From: Galeopsis tetrahit
Taxonomy: Eukaryota; Streptophyta; Magnoliopsida; Lamiales; Lamiaceae
Direction of reading: 5' to 3'
Assembly: GCA_963675135.1 (NCBI GenBank)
Contig: CAVLYN010000138.1
Location: 1 to 64,000 of the forward strand
Length of the DNA: 64,000 nt
A model generated the notes under the pieces. That model was not told the DNA's origin, made no database searches, and worked only from the letters and a program-made list of their open reading frames with translations. This document shows positions 9,652-19,343 of this stretch, in pieces; positions within the stretch are counted from its first letter, which is position 1, and every line of letters begins with the position of its first letter. The translations under genes were made by a program, and so were the position numbers.

Positions 9652-9986
9652 GGGGTGTTTGTTTTGGGATTAATTATTTAGGATGGGGGAAATCTTGATG
9701 AATTGTGATTGTGTATGTTTGTTTTGGGTTGTTAAGTAGGATAGGATGTAACTTTATGTCAAATCAATTGTGTAATGTTATTATATTATATGATGTAACT
9801 TTATGTCAAATCAATTAGTAAGAACGAGTGATGTTGTATTATTATAATATATAGTAAAATATATATGTATTCTTAGGGGTGGATGTAATTGGATGTTGAA
9901 ACTCGGATGTGAAATCTCGAACTAGAACAAGACGGGGGACGTTACGTCCCACGTCCGGACGTGTGAATCCCAAAACAAACATGCCC
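9652..9986. mobile_element. Candidate Tourist-like MITE
   Basis: Left terminus GGGGTGTTTGTTTTGGGAT and right terminus ATCCCAAAACAAACATGCCC are inverted repeats, and the right end is followed by TTA. The termini match the clearer MITE at 53240-53526. The left flank does not show TTA, so the left edge has drifted or is misplaced by a few bases. Confidence 0.55.
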
Positions 9987-9989
9987 TTA

Positions 9990-10789
9990 GGGTTTTTAAC
10001 TGAAAATTGCAAGACAATCGGGTTTCTGATTTATCCATTTCTTCAATAAAATTGCACATTAATTTTACAAGTGAATTTATGATTTATTATGTTCATTTAC
10101 TAAAAAGTAATTGGTAAATGTTCTAGTGTCTTCTCATTTGTGGGATACTCATTTTCGAATAAATGTTCAATTTTCATCTTTCTTAAATTGCGTTAGAGAT
10201 CCAATTATTTCCTCCTCCTCCCCATTTATTATTTCGATTGAATTTAAACAAATAAATTGTAAATATTTTGCTTCTGAATTCTCTATTTTTTCTATAAAAA
10301 TAATAAAACATTTAATCAATTTAGTGAAAATAGTGCATGTAATTCTATCAAATTAAGCAAAATAGTTACAAAAATTCTAAGCCATATTCACATTAATTAA
10401 TACGCAAATACGAGCAACACTTGTATGAATTATTTCACATATGAAATATGTCTAATTGAGATAGTTTTTAAAAACTTAATATTTTTCATGAGATTTTTTT
10501 TTTTACTTATTTTACCTTAACTACTTATAATTATATTTTATGTATGAAATATTTTATATAAGTTTTTGTGACAATCTAATTTAGATACAAAATTATAAGC
10601 CATATTGTATACAATGTAACATTGTTTTTTTAAATACTATAATATCATTAATATTCTATTATAATATTTTAAATAAAAAATCTCATAAAAATATAAAATT
10701 CTAAAAAAAAAAATCTATAAATTAAAAATTTTAAAATAATAAATTCTACCATTCTAAAAATTCTAAATATCTCATTCAAAATGAATTTG
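9990..10789. other. AT-rich intergenic DNA
   Basis: No gene or complete mobile element recognised. Long A/T-rich tracts such as AATTCTAAAAAAAAAAATC occur towards the right. Confidence 0.5.
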
Positions 10790-10794
10790 GGATA

Positions 10795-11021
10795 TGTAGG
10801 ATTGCAAAATAGAATCCATGAAAGAAAGCTTTGAAAGCTTTGAATTTACAGAGATGGAGATAAAGGAATTGTGTGTTGTTTTTAACTGAAATAAGCAAGA
10901 AGAGTATATATACTAATCGCCTCTAATCTAACCAACTAACTGCTCTTAACAAACTAACTAACTAATACTAATTAAAGGGTGTATTTCCAGAAGTGGGAGG
11001 TGTATCTACTAAGCCTTTATA
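10795..11021 (-). repeat. 3' LTR of the Copia element (227 bp)
   Basis: TGTAGGATTGC... to ...AAGCCTTTATA on the plus strand; identical but for one base to 15594-15820. Confidence 0.93.
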
Positions 11022-13397
11022 CCCCCCCTCAAAATGGGAGTGTATATCCAACATGCCCATTTTGGATTTGTGCACCATGAACGGAGTTGGTGGAAGAGGC
11101 TTTGTTAGGATATCTGCAAGGTTATCTTCAGTTGGGATATGGACGAGAGTAAGAAGACCTTCTTGAATCTTTTCTCTAGTGAAATGATTGTCCAAAGCTA
11201 TGTGTTTGGTTCGTTGGTGGAGACATGGATTGTGAGCAATGGAGAACGCACTTTTACTATCCGTGTACATGTTGGAAGGGGTAGAATGCTGCACCTTTAA
11301 ATCTGCAAGGATGTAGTGTATCCATTGAAGCTCACAAGTAGTGGAGGCTAAGGCTCTATACTCAGCCTCAGCAGAGGATCTGCTAACAGTGGTCTGTTTC
11401 TTTGATTTCCAAGAGATCAGGGAGTGCCCAAGATATATGATATACCCTGTGATGCTTCTTCTTGTGTGTACACATCTGGCCCAATCAGAATCTGAAAAGG
11501 CATGAAGTTTAAATGTGTTAGTAACAGGGTAAAAAAGGCCAGTTCCAGGGTTGCTTTTTAGGTATCTTAGAACCCTATGAACTGCCATTAAGTGGGAATC
11601 AGTGGGACTTTGCATGAATTGACTCAAGGTCTGAACAGCATAGGAGATATCAGGCCTTGTAACAGTTAAGTATAAAAGCTTGCCCACTAATTTCCTGTAT
11701 TGGTCAGGCTGTGCAAGAAGAGGAGAGTTAGAATCAAAGGTAATTTTGGAATCCATTGGGGTGGAGCAAGGTTTGCTTCCCAAGTATCCAGAATCATTAA
11801 GTAAATCAAGAGTATACTTTCTTTGACAAAGAGTTAGGCCTTTACTATTTCTGCCAATCTCAATGCCCAAGATATACTTTAAAGGACCAAGATCCTTAAT
11901 AGTGAACCTGCTGTGTAAGTGTGCCTTGATGGACTGAATCATAAGAAGATTAGTCCCAGATATAATGAGGTCATCAACATAACAAAGTATAGAAGTGAAA
12001 TCAGTGCCATTGAGTCTTGTAAACAAAGAGGTGTCAGCTTTGGACTGTATAAAACCAAGAGATAGCAAAGAAGTGGTTAACTTAGAAAACCACTGTTTTG
12101 AAGCTTGTTTCAAACCATAGAGACTCTTGTGTAATCTACATACTTTGTTATTAGGAGAAGGAGTGAGACCAGGGGGGGGGGGAACCATATAAATCTCTTC
12201 ATCAAGATCACCATGTAAGAATGCATTATTAACATCTAGTTGATGAATATGCCAATTTTTAGAAATAGCTACAGCCAATAGAATTCTTACAGAAGTGATT
12301 TTAGCAACAGGGGAGAAGGTGTCAAAGTAATCTATGCCTTCTTGTTGTGTATATCCTTTGGCAACTAACCTAGCCTTGTACCTCTCTATACTGCCATCAG
12401 ATTTATACTTAATCTTGTAAATCCATCTACAACCTATACAATGTTTGTCTTTAGGGAGATTAACAAGAGACCATGTGTTATTCTTATTTAAAGCATCTAA
12501 TTCCTGATTCATAGCAGAAACCCAATTTATATCCAAAGCAACTTGCTTATAATTTTTGGGTTCTTGAATTTGGGATATAGAGGCAATAAACTTTTTATAA
12601 GGAGGTGTAAGCCTAGTAGTAGACAAAAAATTGTGTATAGGATATTGTTTTCCAGCAGATGAAGAAAGATGTTTAGTATGATCAAGAGATGCAGGTAAAG
12701 AAGTCTCATAAACTTGTAAATAGGCAGGTTGAGATTTAGTCCTTGAAGGTCTTGAGGATTGTTGAACCTCAGGGACAACAGGGGCAGAAGTATTAGGATT
12801 TTGAATATCAGGCACAGTAGTATTTTCAGGCACAGTAGTATTTTCAGGCACAGTAGTATGATCAGGCAAAGTAGTAGTATCAGGCACAGTATTATCAGGC
12901 ACAGTAGTATTATCAGGCACAGTAGTATTATCAGGCAGAGTAGTATTATCAGGCACAGTAGCAATATCATGTAAATGGACAAAGTGATCATCAATATCAT
13001 CAAAAGTGTTGGCCCAAGAAGGAAATTTAGAGTTGTGAAGGATAGTAGGGACAGGTTCAGAGAAGGGAAAAGTGTCCTCATAAAACCTCACATTTCTAGA
13101 AATAAAAATCTTACCAGTGGTGATGTCCAAAAGTCTATACCCTTTGGTACCAAGGGGATAGCCAAGAAAAACACATTTTGTGGCTCTAGGTTCAAACTTG
13201 TGTCTGTTAGAGGTTAGAGTGTTGGCAAAACATAAACATCCAAAAGTTTTAAGGAAAGAGTACTCAGGTTTCTTGTTGTATAACATCTCAAAGGGAGATT
13301 TTTGTTGAAGATTGTGAGAAGGAATCCTATTGATAACATATGCTGCAGTTTTTATGGATTCACTCCAGTATTTCAAAGGCATAGAAGATTGAAACAT
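10968..13397 (-). CDS. Copia pol, distal part: integrase C-terminus, reverse transcriptase, RNase H (809 aa)
   Basis: The frame starts inside the integrase (the methionine is not a true start) and continues the broken polyprotein of 13523-15478. In order: integrase C-terminal part (KPEYSFLKTFGCLCFA), a repeat-rich linker at about residues 145-200, the RT beginning near residue 290 (WIYKIKYKSDG, KARLVAKGYTQQEGIDYFDT), the YVDD catalytic box near residue 470 (about 11970-11990), and RNase H with the SAEAEYRAL motif and DSDWA. The last codons run into the LTR. RT and RNase H are open and show their key residues; only the upstream stop and frameshift disable them. Confidence 0.85.
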   Translation of the reverse strand: MFQSSMPLKYWSESIKTAAYVINRIPSHNLQQKSPFEMLYNKKPEYSFLKTFGCLCFANTLTSNRHKFEPRATKCVFLGYPLGTKGYRLLDITTGKIFISRNVRFYEDTFPFSEPVPTILHNSKFPSWANTFDDIDDHFVHLHDIATVPDNTTLPDNTTVPDNTTVPDNTVPDTTTLPDHTTVPENTTVPENTTVPDIQNPNTSAPVVPEVQQSSRPSRTKSQPAYLQVYETSLPASLDHTKHLSSSAGKQYPIHNFLSTTRLTPPYKKFIASISQIQEPKNYKQVALDINWVSAMNQELDALNKNNTWSLVNLPKDKHCIGCRWIYKIKYKSDGSIERYKARLVAKGYTQQEGIDYFDTFSPVAKITSVRILLAVAISKNWHIHQLDVNNAFLHGDLDEEIYMVPPPPGLTPSPNNKVCRLHKSLYGLKQASKQWFSKLTTSLLSLGFIQSKADTSLFTRLNGTDFTSILCYVDDLIISGTNLLMIQSIKAHLHSRFTIKDLGPLKYILGIEIGRNSKGLTLCQRKYTLDLLNDSGYLGSKPCSTPMDSKITFDSNSPLLAQPDQYRKLVGKLLYLTVTRPDISYAVQTLSQFMQSPTDSHLMAVHRVLRYLKSNPGTGLFYPVTNTFKLHAFSDSDWARCVHTRRSITGYIIYLGHSLISWKSKKQTTVSRSSAEAEYRALASTTCELQWIHYILADLKVQHSTPSNMYTDSKSAFSIAHNPCLHQRTKHIALDNHFTREKIQEGLLTLVHIPTEDNLADILTKPLPPTPFMVHKSKMGMLDIHSHFEGGYKGLVDTPPTSGNTPFN
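11022..11040 (-). other. Polypurine tract
   Basis: On the minus strand CTCCCATTTTGAGGGGGGG directly precedes the 3' LTR; it is the usual site for plus-strand DNA priming. Confidence 0.75.
12795..12960 (-). repeat. 18-bp coding minisatellite in the Copia polyprotein
   Basis: About nine copies of CAGGCACAGTAGTATTAT (plus strand) encode a repeated T-V-P-D-N-T hexapeptide between integrase and RT, keeping frame except one 15-bp unit. Copy number probably varies between element copies. Confidence 0.9.
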
Positions 13398-13502
13398 AAA
13401 AGCTCTAGCAACTTGAAGTAAGTGTTGATGTTTCCTCTCAACAATCCCATTTTGTTGGGGTGTTTCAACACAAGAAGTTTGATGGAGAATACCATACTTA
13501 TG

Positions 13503-13525
13503 ATAAAATCAAAGAGGAGAAATTA
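13503..13525 (-). other. Two inactivating lesions in the Copia integrase
   Basis: A TAA at 13523-13525 follows SDNGT where Copia integrases have an acidic residue, and a one-base deletion in the A run at about 13504-13508 changes frame. Both sit just after the catalytic core SDNGT motif. Confidence 0.8.
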
Positions 13526-15478
13526 AGTGCCATTGTCACTTCTAACAGTTTTGATCTTAGTGTCAAATTGAGTTTGAACCATATTATGAAAATTTTCTAA
13601 GGAGTATTGAACATCACTTTTAGCCCTTAAGAGGTAGATCCATGTGCATCTGCTAAAATCATCAACAATAGTGAGGAAAAACCTATGACCAGTAGCAGAA
13701 ACCATAGAGAAAGGACCCCAAACATCACAATGAATTAAATGAAAAGGGAGAACAGAGGTGGATGTACTTAATGGGAAAGGTTTCCTCTTTTGTTTTGCTA
13801 GAGGACAAATCAAACACTTATATTGAGATTCAGAAGCATTAATATTCAGTTCAGGTATGTGCAACATACATCTTCTAGGTATATGACCTAGTCTTTTATG
13901 CCAAAGTTCAAAATTACAAGAATTTGAAACTATGCTATTAGCATCAACAGAATGTGCAATAGTAGAGTTAATAGAGGGATGGGCAGTTTGTAAAATATAA
14001 AGGCCTCTAACTTGATCAGCAGTACCAATCACCATCTTGGATGTATTGTCCTGTAAAACACAGTGTGAGGACAAGAAACTAACAGTACAATTAGAGTATC
14101 TAGTTAGATGACTAATAGATAGAAGGTTAAATGTGAAATCAGGCACATATAAAACATTGTATAAAGTTAGGCTTTCATTTATCACAATGTTTCCCATGAG
14201 AGTGGCTGTAGAAGTGGCATTATTGGGTAAAGAAATCATGACATTAGCTACAGAAGGTGGGGTGGAAAACAAGGATGCATCAAAAACCATATGATCAGTG
14301 GCCCCAGTATCTAATATCCAAGTGGCAAGTTTGACAGTATTGTGACTTAGGTTAGAAGACATACCTGAATCTTTGGATGTAGAGGGATCCTCAATCTGCA
14401 CAGTGGAAGCTTCTGCCACAGAGTGAGCAATGCTCTTCCCCTCACCAGATATCTGTGACTTAGAAAAGCTAATAAACTTGTTAAAAAGTTCTTGGTCAAT
14501 CAAAGGATTAGACTCCCTGGAAGTTTCAGTTTGGATGGGTTGTTTGGAGGATGTAGAGGCAGTTTTATTGGGAAATTTGGTGGTGCGACCTCTAGGACCT
14601 TTCCAACCGGGGGGAAAGCCTATGATATGAAAACACCTATCTATGGTGTGACCCAAGCCATCACAGTGACCACATTTAAGAGGTTTCCTTGTATCATTAT
14701 AGAATTTAGAATTCTTTGCAATCATAGCAATAGAATCTGGCTGAATAGGATCAGAGGTGGTGTTTAAGGCTCTTTGGGATTCCTCTTGAAGCAACAAACC
14801 ATAAATCTTGGATAGAGGAGGGAAGGGAGATTGCAACAAAAATTGACTTCTAATGGAACTATAGGAATCATTAAGGCCTACCAAGAATTTCATAACAGAG
14901 TCTTGTTCTTGTGTTTTAGACATCAATTTAGGCAAATCACAAGTGCACCCATCCATTGCTCCACAAGAACATGTAAGAACAGGCCTAAAACTCAAGTATT
15001 CATCCCAAAGAAATTTAAACTGATTATAATAGCTAACTAGGGATTGAGAACCTTGAGCAATAGAACTTAGGGATTTCTCTAAATGATATACTCTAGTTCC
15101 ATCAGATAAAGCATAGCGAATTTGCAGTTCATCCCAAACATCTTTTGCAACAGAGAAATACTCTAGGGTTCGTTTAATATCTGGGATGATAGAGTTTAAA
15201 ATCCACATTAATACGAGATCGTTTGCTCTTACCCAGGCAACATAAGTGTCTGAATCATCTACCTCCGATGGGATTTTGAGTGTACCGTCGATCAGGCGAG
15301 CCTTGTTCTTGACGCTAAGACCCCTTTTGATCGCGTGGCTCCAAGAAACATAGTTGGTGCCGTCGAGGGGTTCAAGGACGATCGCCACCGCTGGATTGTC
15401 GTTTTGGTGTAACGCCAGAGGGGAGAAAGGATTCTTCGCCGGATCGAGGGAGTTTGGGTCGGTGACAACCGGCGCCAT
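13523..15478 (-). CDS. Copia gag-protease-integrase N-terminal part (651 aa)
   Basis: The start is the ATG at 15478, about 115 bases after the PBS. Gag occupies roughly residues 1-300 with the retrotransposon gag domain (NYVSWSHAIKRGL, FLWDEYLSF). A CCHC zinc knuckle (CGHCDGLGHTIDRC) is near residue 268. The protease motif LDTGATDHM is near residue 385. The integrase follows with the HHCC zinc finger (LWHKRLGHIPRR...CLICPLAKQKR) and the core (HCDVWGPF, TIVDDFSR, RSDNGT). The frame then ends at a premature TAA. Length and order match the first half of a normal Copia polyprotein of about 1,450 residues. Confidence 0.9.
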   Translation of the reverse strand: MAPVVTDPNSLDPAKNPFSPLALHQNDNPAVAIVLEPLDGTNYVSWSHAIKRGLSVKNKARLIDGTLKIPSEVDDSDTYVAWVRANDLVLMWILNSIIPDIKRTLEYFSVAKDVWDELQIRYALSDGTRVYHLEKSLSSIAQGSQSLVSYYNQFKFLWDEYLSFRPVLTCSCGAMDGCTCDLPKLMSKTQEQDSVMKFLVGLNDSYSSIRSQFLLQSPFPPLSKIYGLLLQEESQRALNTTSDPIQPDSIAMIAKNSKFYNDTRKPLKCGHCDGLGHTIDRCFHIIGFPPGWKGPRGRTTKFPNKTASTSSKQPIQTETSRESNPLIDQELFNKFISFSKSQISGEGKSIAHSVAEASTVQIEDPSTSKDSGMSSNLSHNTVKLATWILDTGATDHMVFDASLFSTPPSVANVMISLPNNATSTATLMGNIVINESLTLYNVLYVPDFTFNLLSISHLTRYSNCTVSFLSSHCVLQDNTSKMVIGTADQVRGLYILQTAHPSINSTIAHSVDANSIVSNSCNFELWHKRLGHIPRRCMLHIPELNINASESQYKCLICPLAKQKRKPFPLSTSTSVLPFHLIHCDVWGPFSMVSATGHRFFLTIVDDFSRCTWIYLLRAKSDVQYSLENFHNMVQTQFDTKIKTVRSDNGT

Positions 15479-15580
15479 GAATTTGCAGAAAAAAAAATCA
15501 GTCGGGAAGATAGAAAGTTCTGTAGGTAATAAGCCTAAGAACGGAGGGGATTTTGAGCGGATTAGGATCGAATCTGCTTT

Positions 15581-15593
15581 GAAACTGATACCA
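15581..15593 (-). other. Primer-binding site for initiator tRNA-Met
   Basis: On the minus strand TGGTATCAGTTTC follows the 5' LTR directly; TGGTATCAG is the complement of the initiator tRNA-Met 3' end used by most plant Copia elements. Confidence 0.85.
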
Positions 15594-15820
15594 TGTAGGA
15601 TTGCAAAATAGAATCCATGAAAGAAAGCTTTGAAAGCTTTGAATTTACAGAGATGGAGATAAAGGAATTGTGTGTTGTTTTTAACTGAAATAAGAAAGAA
15701 GAGTATATATACTAATCGCCTCTAATCTAACCAACTAACTGCTCTTAACAAACTAACTAACTAATACTAATTAAAGGGTGTATTTCCAGAAGTGGGAGGT
15801 GTATCTACTAAGCCTTTATA
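15594..15820 (-). repeat. 5' LTR of the Copia element (227 bp)
   Basis: Same ends and length as 10795-11021; GGATA follows at 15821-15825. Confidence 0.93.
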
Positions 15821-15825
15821 GGATA

Positions 15826-16950
15826 TTTCCACAGTCGATCAAGGTGCGAAACTATCACTAAACCTCGGCAGTGAGTTGGAAAACCTCGTGGGACCCAAAA
15901 ATTTTAGAAGCTCGAGCAAAATTTAGTGGCAGACGAGTTCAAATCAAGTAGGATTTTTTATGAAATATTAACACTTTTTATTATTCTTTTAAGATCTTTA
16001 GAATTTTTTATTTTTAATCTACACATTTTTTTTTTAAAATGATGAGATTTTTAAAAAAATTATTGAGAATTTTAGAGTTTTTTTTTAAAAAAAAATTAAT
16101 GAGATTTTAGAATTTCTTAATTTTTAAATTATAGAATCTTTAAGTTTTAGTATTTTTAAATTTTATAATTTTTTATTTTTATTTTACACATTTTATAATT
16201 TTTAATTATAATGAGATTTTCGGATTTTTAATGATATTTTTGTAATTTCTAATTGGAATTTATAGAAAATTTTGACTAATTTGCCGGAATCTCAATTTAT
16301 TCCTCACATTCATGTGAGTTTGAAAATTTTTCGTTAAAAATGTCATAAATTGGATTAAAAATGATATGAATTGATAAAGTGGAAATTTAAAGTCTATTCA
16401 TTTACTTTTTAATTCAATATGAATATATATTGTGAATTTAACCCCATTCAAATAGAAACTATATACTCTATTTTCTGATCTGTATGTAACCGATTTCTTG
16501 GGTAATTCTTTTACCCCAAATTAATATAGGCACTGTTTACCGACCAAAAAAAATGGAGCATAGGGGTATTGGTGCGAAATAAATATATTATTTTTTTGGT
16601 AATAGAAAATATAATTTTGGATAAACGAATAATAGGATTGAAGAACAAGTCTTTGATTAATCTTATTATATCTTTGTAAATATTATTTGTGATAGTGATA
16701 AGGTTGTTAGACATTCCATGTATATCTCTTGTAATCTCATTATATTAATACAAGAGGCTAACATCACCAATTCAACGGTGATCAGATATTATTGTTCACA
16801 ACGAATTTAGCATTAGGGGTCCTTCTGTGTCTATTACCCTTTCCATTCTGTTTACATTAATTCTAATTTATTTGCTTGGTTCTTCCCCTTTCCATTCTGT
16901 TTCTGTCTATGGTCCTTCTGTGTCTATTACCCACAATCAATATTAATAAT
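15826..16950. other. AT-rich intergenic DNA
   Basis: No supported gene. A local duplication of GGTCCTTCTGTGTCTATTACCC (16818 and 16911 areas) with CTTTCCATTCTGTTT occurs. Text around 16700-16760 (CTCTTGTAATCTCATTATA...TAATACAAGAGG) resembles the transcribed part of a Copia LTR but ends were not found. Confidence 0.4.
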
Positions 16951-16959
16951 TCAATAGTA

Positions 16960-17359
16960 AAATTCATGATGTACACAGTGAAGATACTAAACTAGTATTC
17001 CATATTGGTAACCTTTCACTGGGACAACAAAATTCATGGTGTATGATTGTGTGGTTTATATGGAAGGCAAGAAATGGGAAGGTGTTTGCACATGAAGAGC
17101 CAAAGCCGGAAAAGATCTTCGATGATATGAGAGCTATGACCTGGGCCATTATTTCTCAACATAAGGACTGCCCACAGTCCTACACCTTCCATGACTGGTG
17201 CGCTAGTCCTAGAATAGCATGTGTGTAATGGTGTAATTCATTTGATTGGGTGCTCTTTTCTTATTTCCCGTGGACTGATACTGAAACTGTAACAGATTAA
17301 TACCCATGCATTTCGAGTACCGCTGGTACTCTAGTAATAATATTATTTTCCCTTAAAAA
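16960..17359 (+). mobile_element. 3' fragment of a LINE-type retrotransposon
   Basis: The frame 17043-17228 reads IVWFIWKARNGKVF, the motif found near the C-terminus of plant LINE ORF2 proteins (zf-RVT/RNase H-like region). After its stop comes a short 3' region and then an A12 tail at about 17347-17358, as expected for a 5'-truncated LINE insertion. A target-site duplication was not identified. A domesticated copy is unlikely because only about 60 residues remain. Confidence 0.6.
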
Positions 17360-17831
17360 AAAAAAAACAAAATATGACATCAACTAGTAGACATGAAAAT
17401 TCCTTGTTATCATCAATAATGGCCTTTATTTCATAAAAATTGATATTTAATGGCGCCAATCGTCACACTGAGAAAGTGGCCTAATGAAAAAAACTAATCA
17501 GATCTTGCCTGCTCCATTATTTAATTATGTGGCTTTGCTTAGTCATACAATTTAGCCTGCTCCATGTACTATGTTTAAGAAAGGTACATTAACTGAAATA
17601 TTGCTTCATAATTATTTTCATCATCATGGTCTCTTCTAAAAGTCATAACGCAGTTAGTGGACTAGTGGATTAATAAGGGTGGTGTTTTCTCAATTTAATC
17701 CCTCCACCCTGTTTGATTCAGTGGGTGTTGGATTCACTGGAATTATAGCTGTAGTGGATTTGAGATTCTTTGGTGGATGCACTATCCTATCTTGTATCTT
17801 GGAATAAATGTCTGTATGATTTTTCCTACAG
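17360..17831. other. Intergenic, no gene seen
   Basis: This is where the earlier exons of the bHLH pseudogene should lie, but no basic region or first helix is present. Confidence 0.5.
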
Positions 17832-18612
17832 ATTTCGGGTACTGCAATGGTGCTGGCATGGATGAGATCATTAATCATGTGCAAACGCTCCAACGTCAAG
17901 TGGAGGTTAGACTCAACCCACCCTGCACCTGCTTCACCTCTGTGTAGATTGAACTGATGAAATTGGAATACCATTTCATTACAATTTCTTTTGCATAAAC
18001 TGAATAAAAGAATAATCTGTTGCGCCAAATGAGAATACATTAAATCACTTTCTTTTGTCTTGTTCTCTGTCCTCTTTCTACATTCAACTGATTAGATATG
18101 TTTCTTTCGTTTCAGTTTTTATCTATGAGACTTGCTGCTGTTAACCCGAGAATTGATTTCAACCTCGACGCCCTCTTAGCTGCAGAAGTAAGTAATTCCG
18201 AGCATAAAATCTGTCACTCTGCTGGTTAAATGATCAAACTATACATATGTTTTCAGAGTGGACCTTTGGCCGAAAATAGCTACCTGGGCATGGTTGGTCC
18301 ATCCATGTGGCCCGAGGGACAAATCAACGGCAACAACAGACAACACCCATTTCAGCAGCCATGGGTTTTTGATGGACTTCACCACCACCAGCCTTCTTGG
18401 GCCAGAGAAGACGAAACCTCTAACTTCATTACCCCAGAAAACTCACTTTTAAGTTACGTGTCTCCAGCGAATTCAGGTAAATACAAAACTCGTATCCTTA
18501 TGTTATTACAAAGCAAAAATTGTAGTATGATGTAGAAATAAATAAGCATAGCATGCTATTTTGTGCTGTCACAGCTTCTCTGCACTCTGGTCAGCTGAAA
18601 ATGGAGCTGTGA
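17832..18612 (+). pseudogene. 5'-truncated bHLH transcription factor pseudogene
   Basis: Four exons with correct splice sites remain: 17832-17905, 18116-18187, 18257-18476 and 18575-18612. The first encodes the second helix (DEIINHVQTLQRQVE), the second reads FLSMRLAAVNPRIDFNLDAL, the third a Gly/Pro/His-rich tail, and the last ends LKMEL-stop, all typical of plant group XII bHLH proteins (CIB/BEE/bHLH48-60 type). The basic region and first helix are missing. The first retained exon is 74 nt where this family has 69; a 5-bp insertion between the MVL and DEI codons breaks the frame. Introns are retained, so this is a DNA-level duplicate fragment, not a retrocopy. Confidence 0.75.
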
Positions 18613-19343
18613 GGGGAAGGAGCGCTGGAGTAGTAGTTAGGTTTGTATATACCGGATATATTACTAGCTATTTAGACTAAACGAGACGACGAAGATTATG
18701 CCAGCGAGGCTATGTTTGGATATCCGTAGCAAGAATAGAAGTCGAAAGGAAAAATCTTTAATTATGGAGACTTAGTTTGCAATGTATACATCATTATTAT
18801 TATATGTTAACACTATATTGAATCTAAATACAATCATGGATGACTTCACTTGTTTGATTCCTAAACTATATTGAAATACGGAGTATATTTCTACTCTCTC
18901 TCTCTCTCTCTCTTACCATAAACGTCCTATCATGTCGTGTTTTGTGTCGACATAATTATTATGTCAAATACGAACACGGCAGGATAATATATTTCTTTCT
19001 CTTCCTCTCTTTTATACTCCCTCCGTACCGTGATTACTTGCAACTTTTTTTATTGAGACAGTTTCAAAATTATTTGCACTCTTAATATGAAAATACTCTA
19101 CAAAATTAATAACCTCACGAGTCATTTTATTTTTAAAATTGTCACTTATTTTTCTCATACATTTCACTTTATAACTCATCAAATCACCTAAAATATCCCT
19201 CGATTTATCTTATATCATCAAATCACTATCACTAATGAAATAGTTTTTTTTTTTTTTTTTTATAAATAAAATAAAACTACTTACGCCCGCAAATATTACA
19301 GAATTCGAAGTGGAGTTCCAAATGTGGTAAGGAGTAACAAGAT
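18613..19343. other. Intergenic with microsatellite and Stowaway remnant
   Basis: A (CT)n run lies at about 18893-18914. At 19017, after TA, CTCCCTCCGTACCGTG is a Stowaway left terminus; the body resembles the remnant at 3112 but no right terminus is present before about 19230. A T-run follows at 19244-19261. The region would include the PPR gene promoter; no clear TATA position can be fixed. Confidence 0.5.

Larger units (their letters stand above)
10795..15820 (-). mobile_element. Complete Ty1/Copia retrotransposon, 5,026 bp
   Basis: Two 227-bp LTRs bound the element, and GGATA is duplicated outside both ends (10790-10794 and 15821-15825). The LTRs differ at one position that I could see (AAGCAAGAAG versus AAGAAAGAAG), so insertion is very recent. 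Domain order on the minus strand is gag, protease, integrase, reverse transcriptase, RNase H, which defines Copia. A stop and a frameshift lie in the integrase, so this copy cannot make its polyprotein unaided. The outer LTR end reads TA instead of the usual CA on the plus strand. Confidence 0.93.

Noticed and set aside
12527..13081. Leu/Ile-rich 184-residue ORF
   Set aside because: It is the shifted frame of the Copia polyprotein and its hexapeptide minisatellite.
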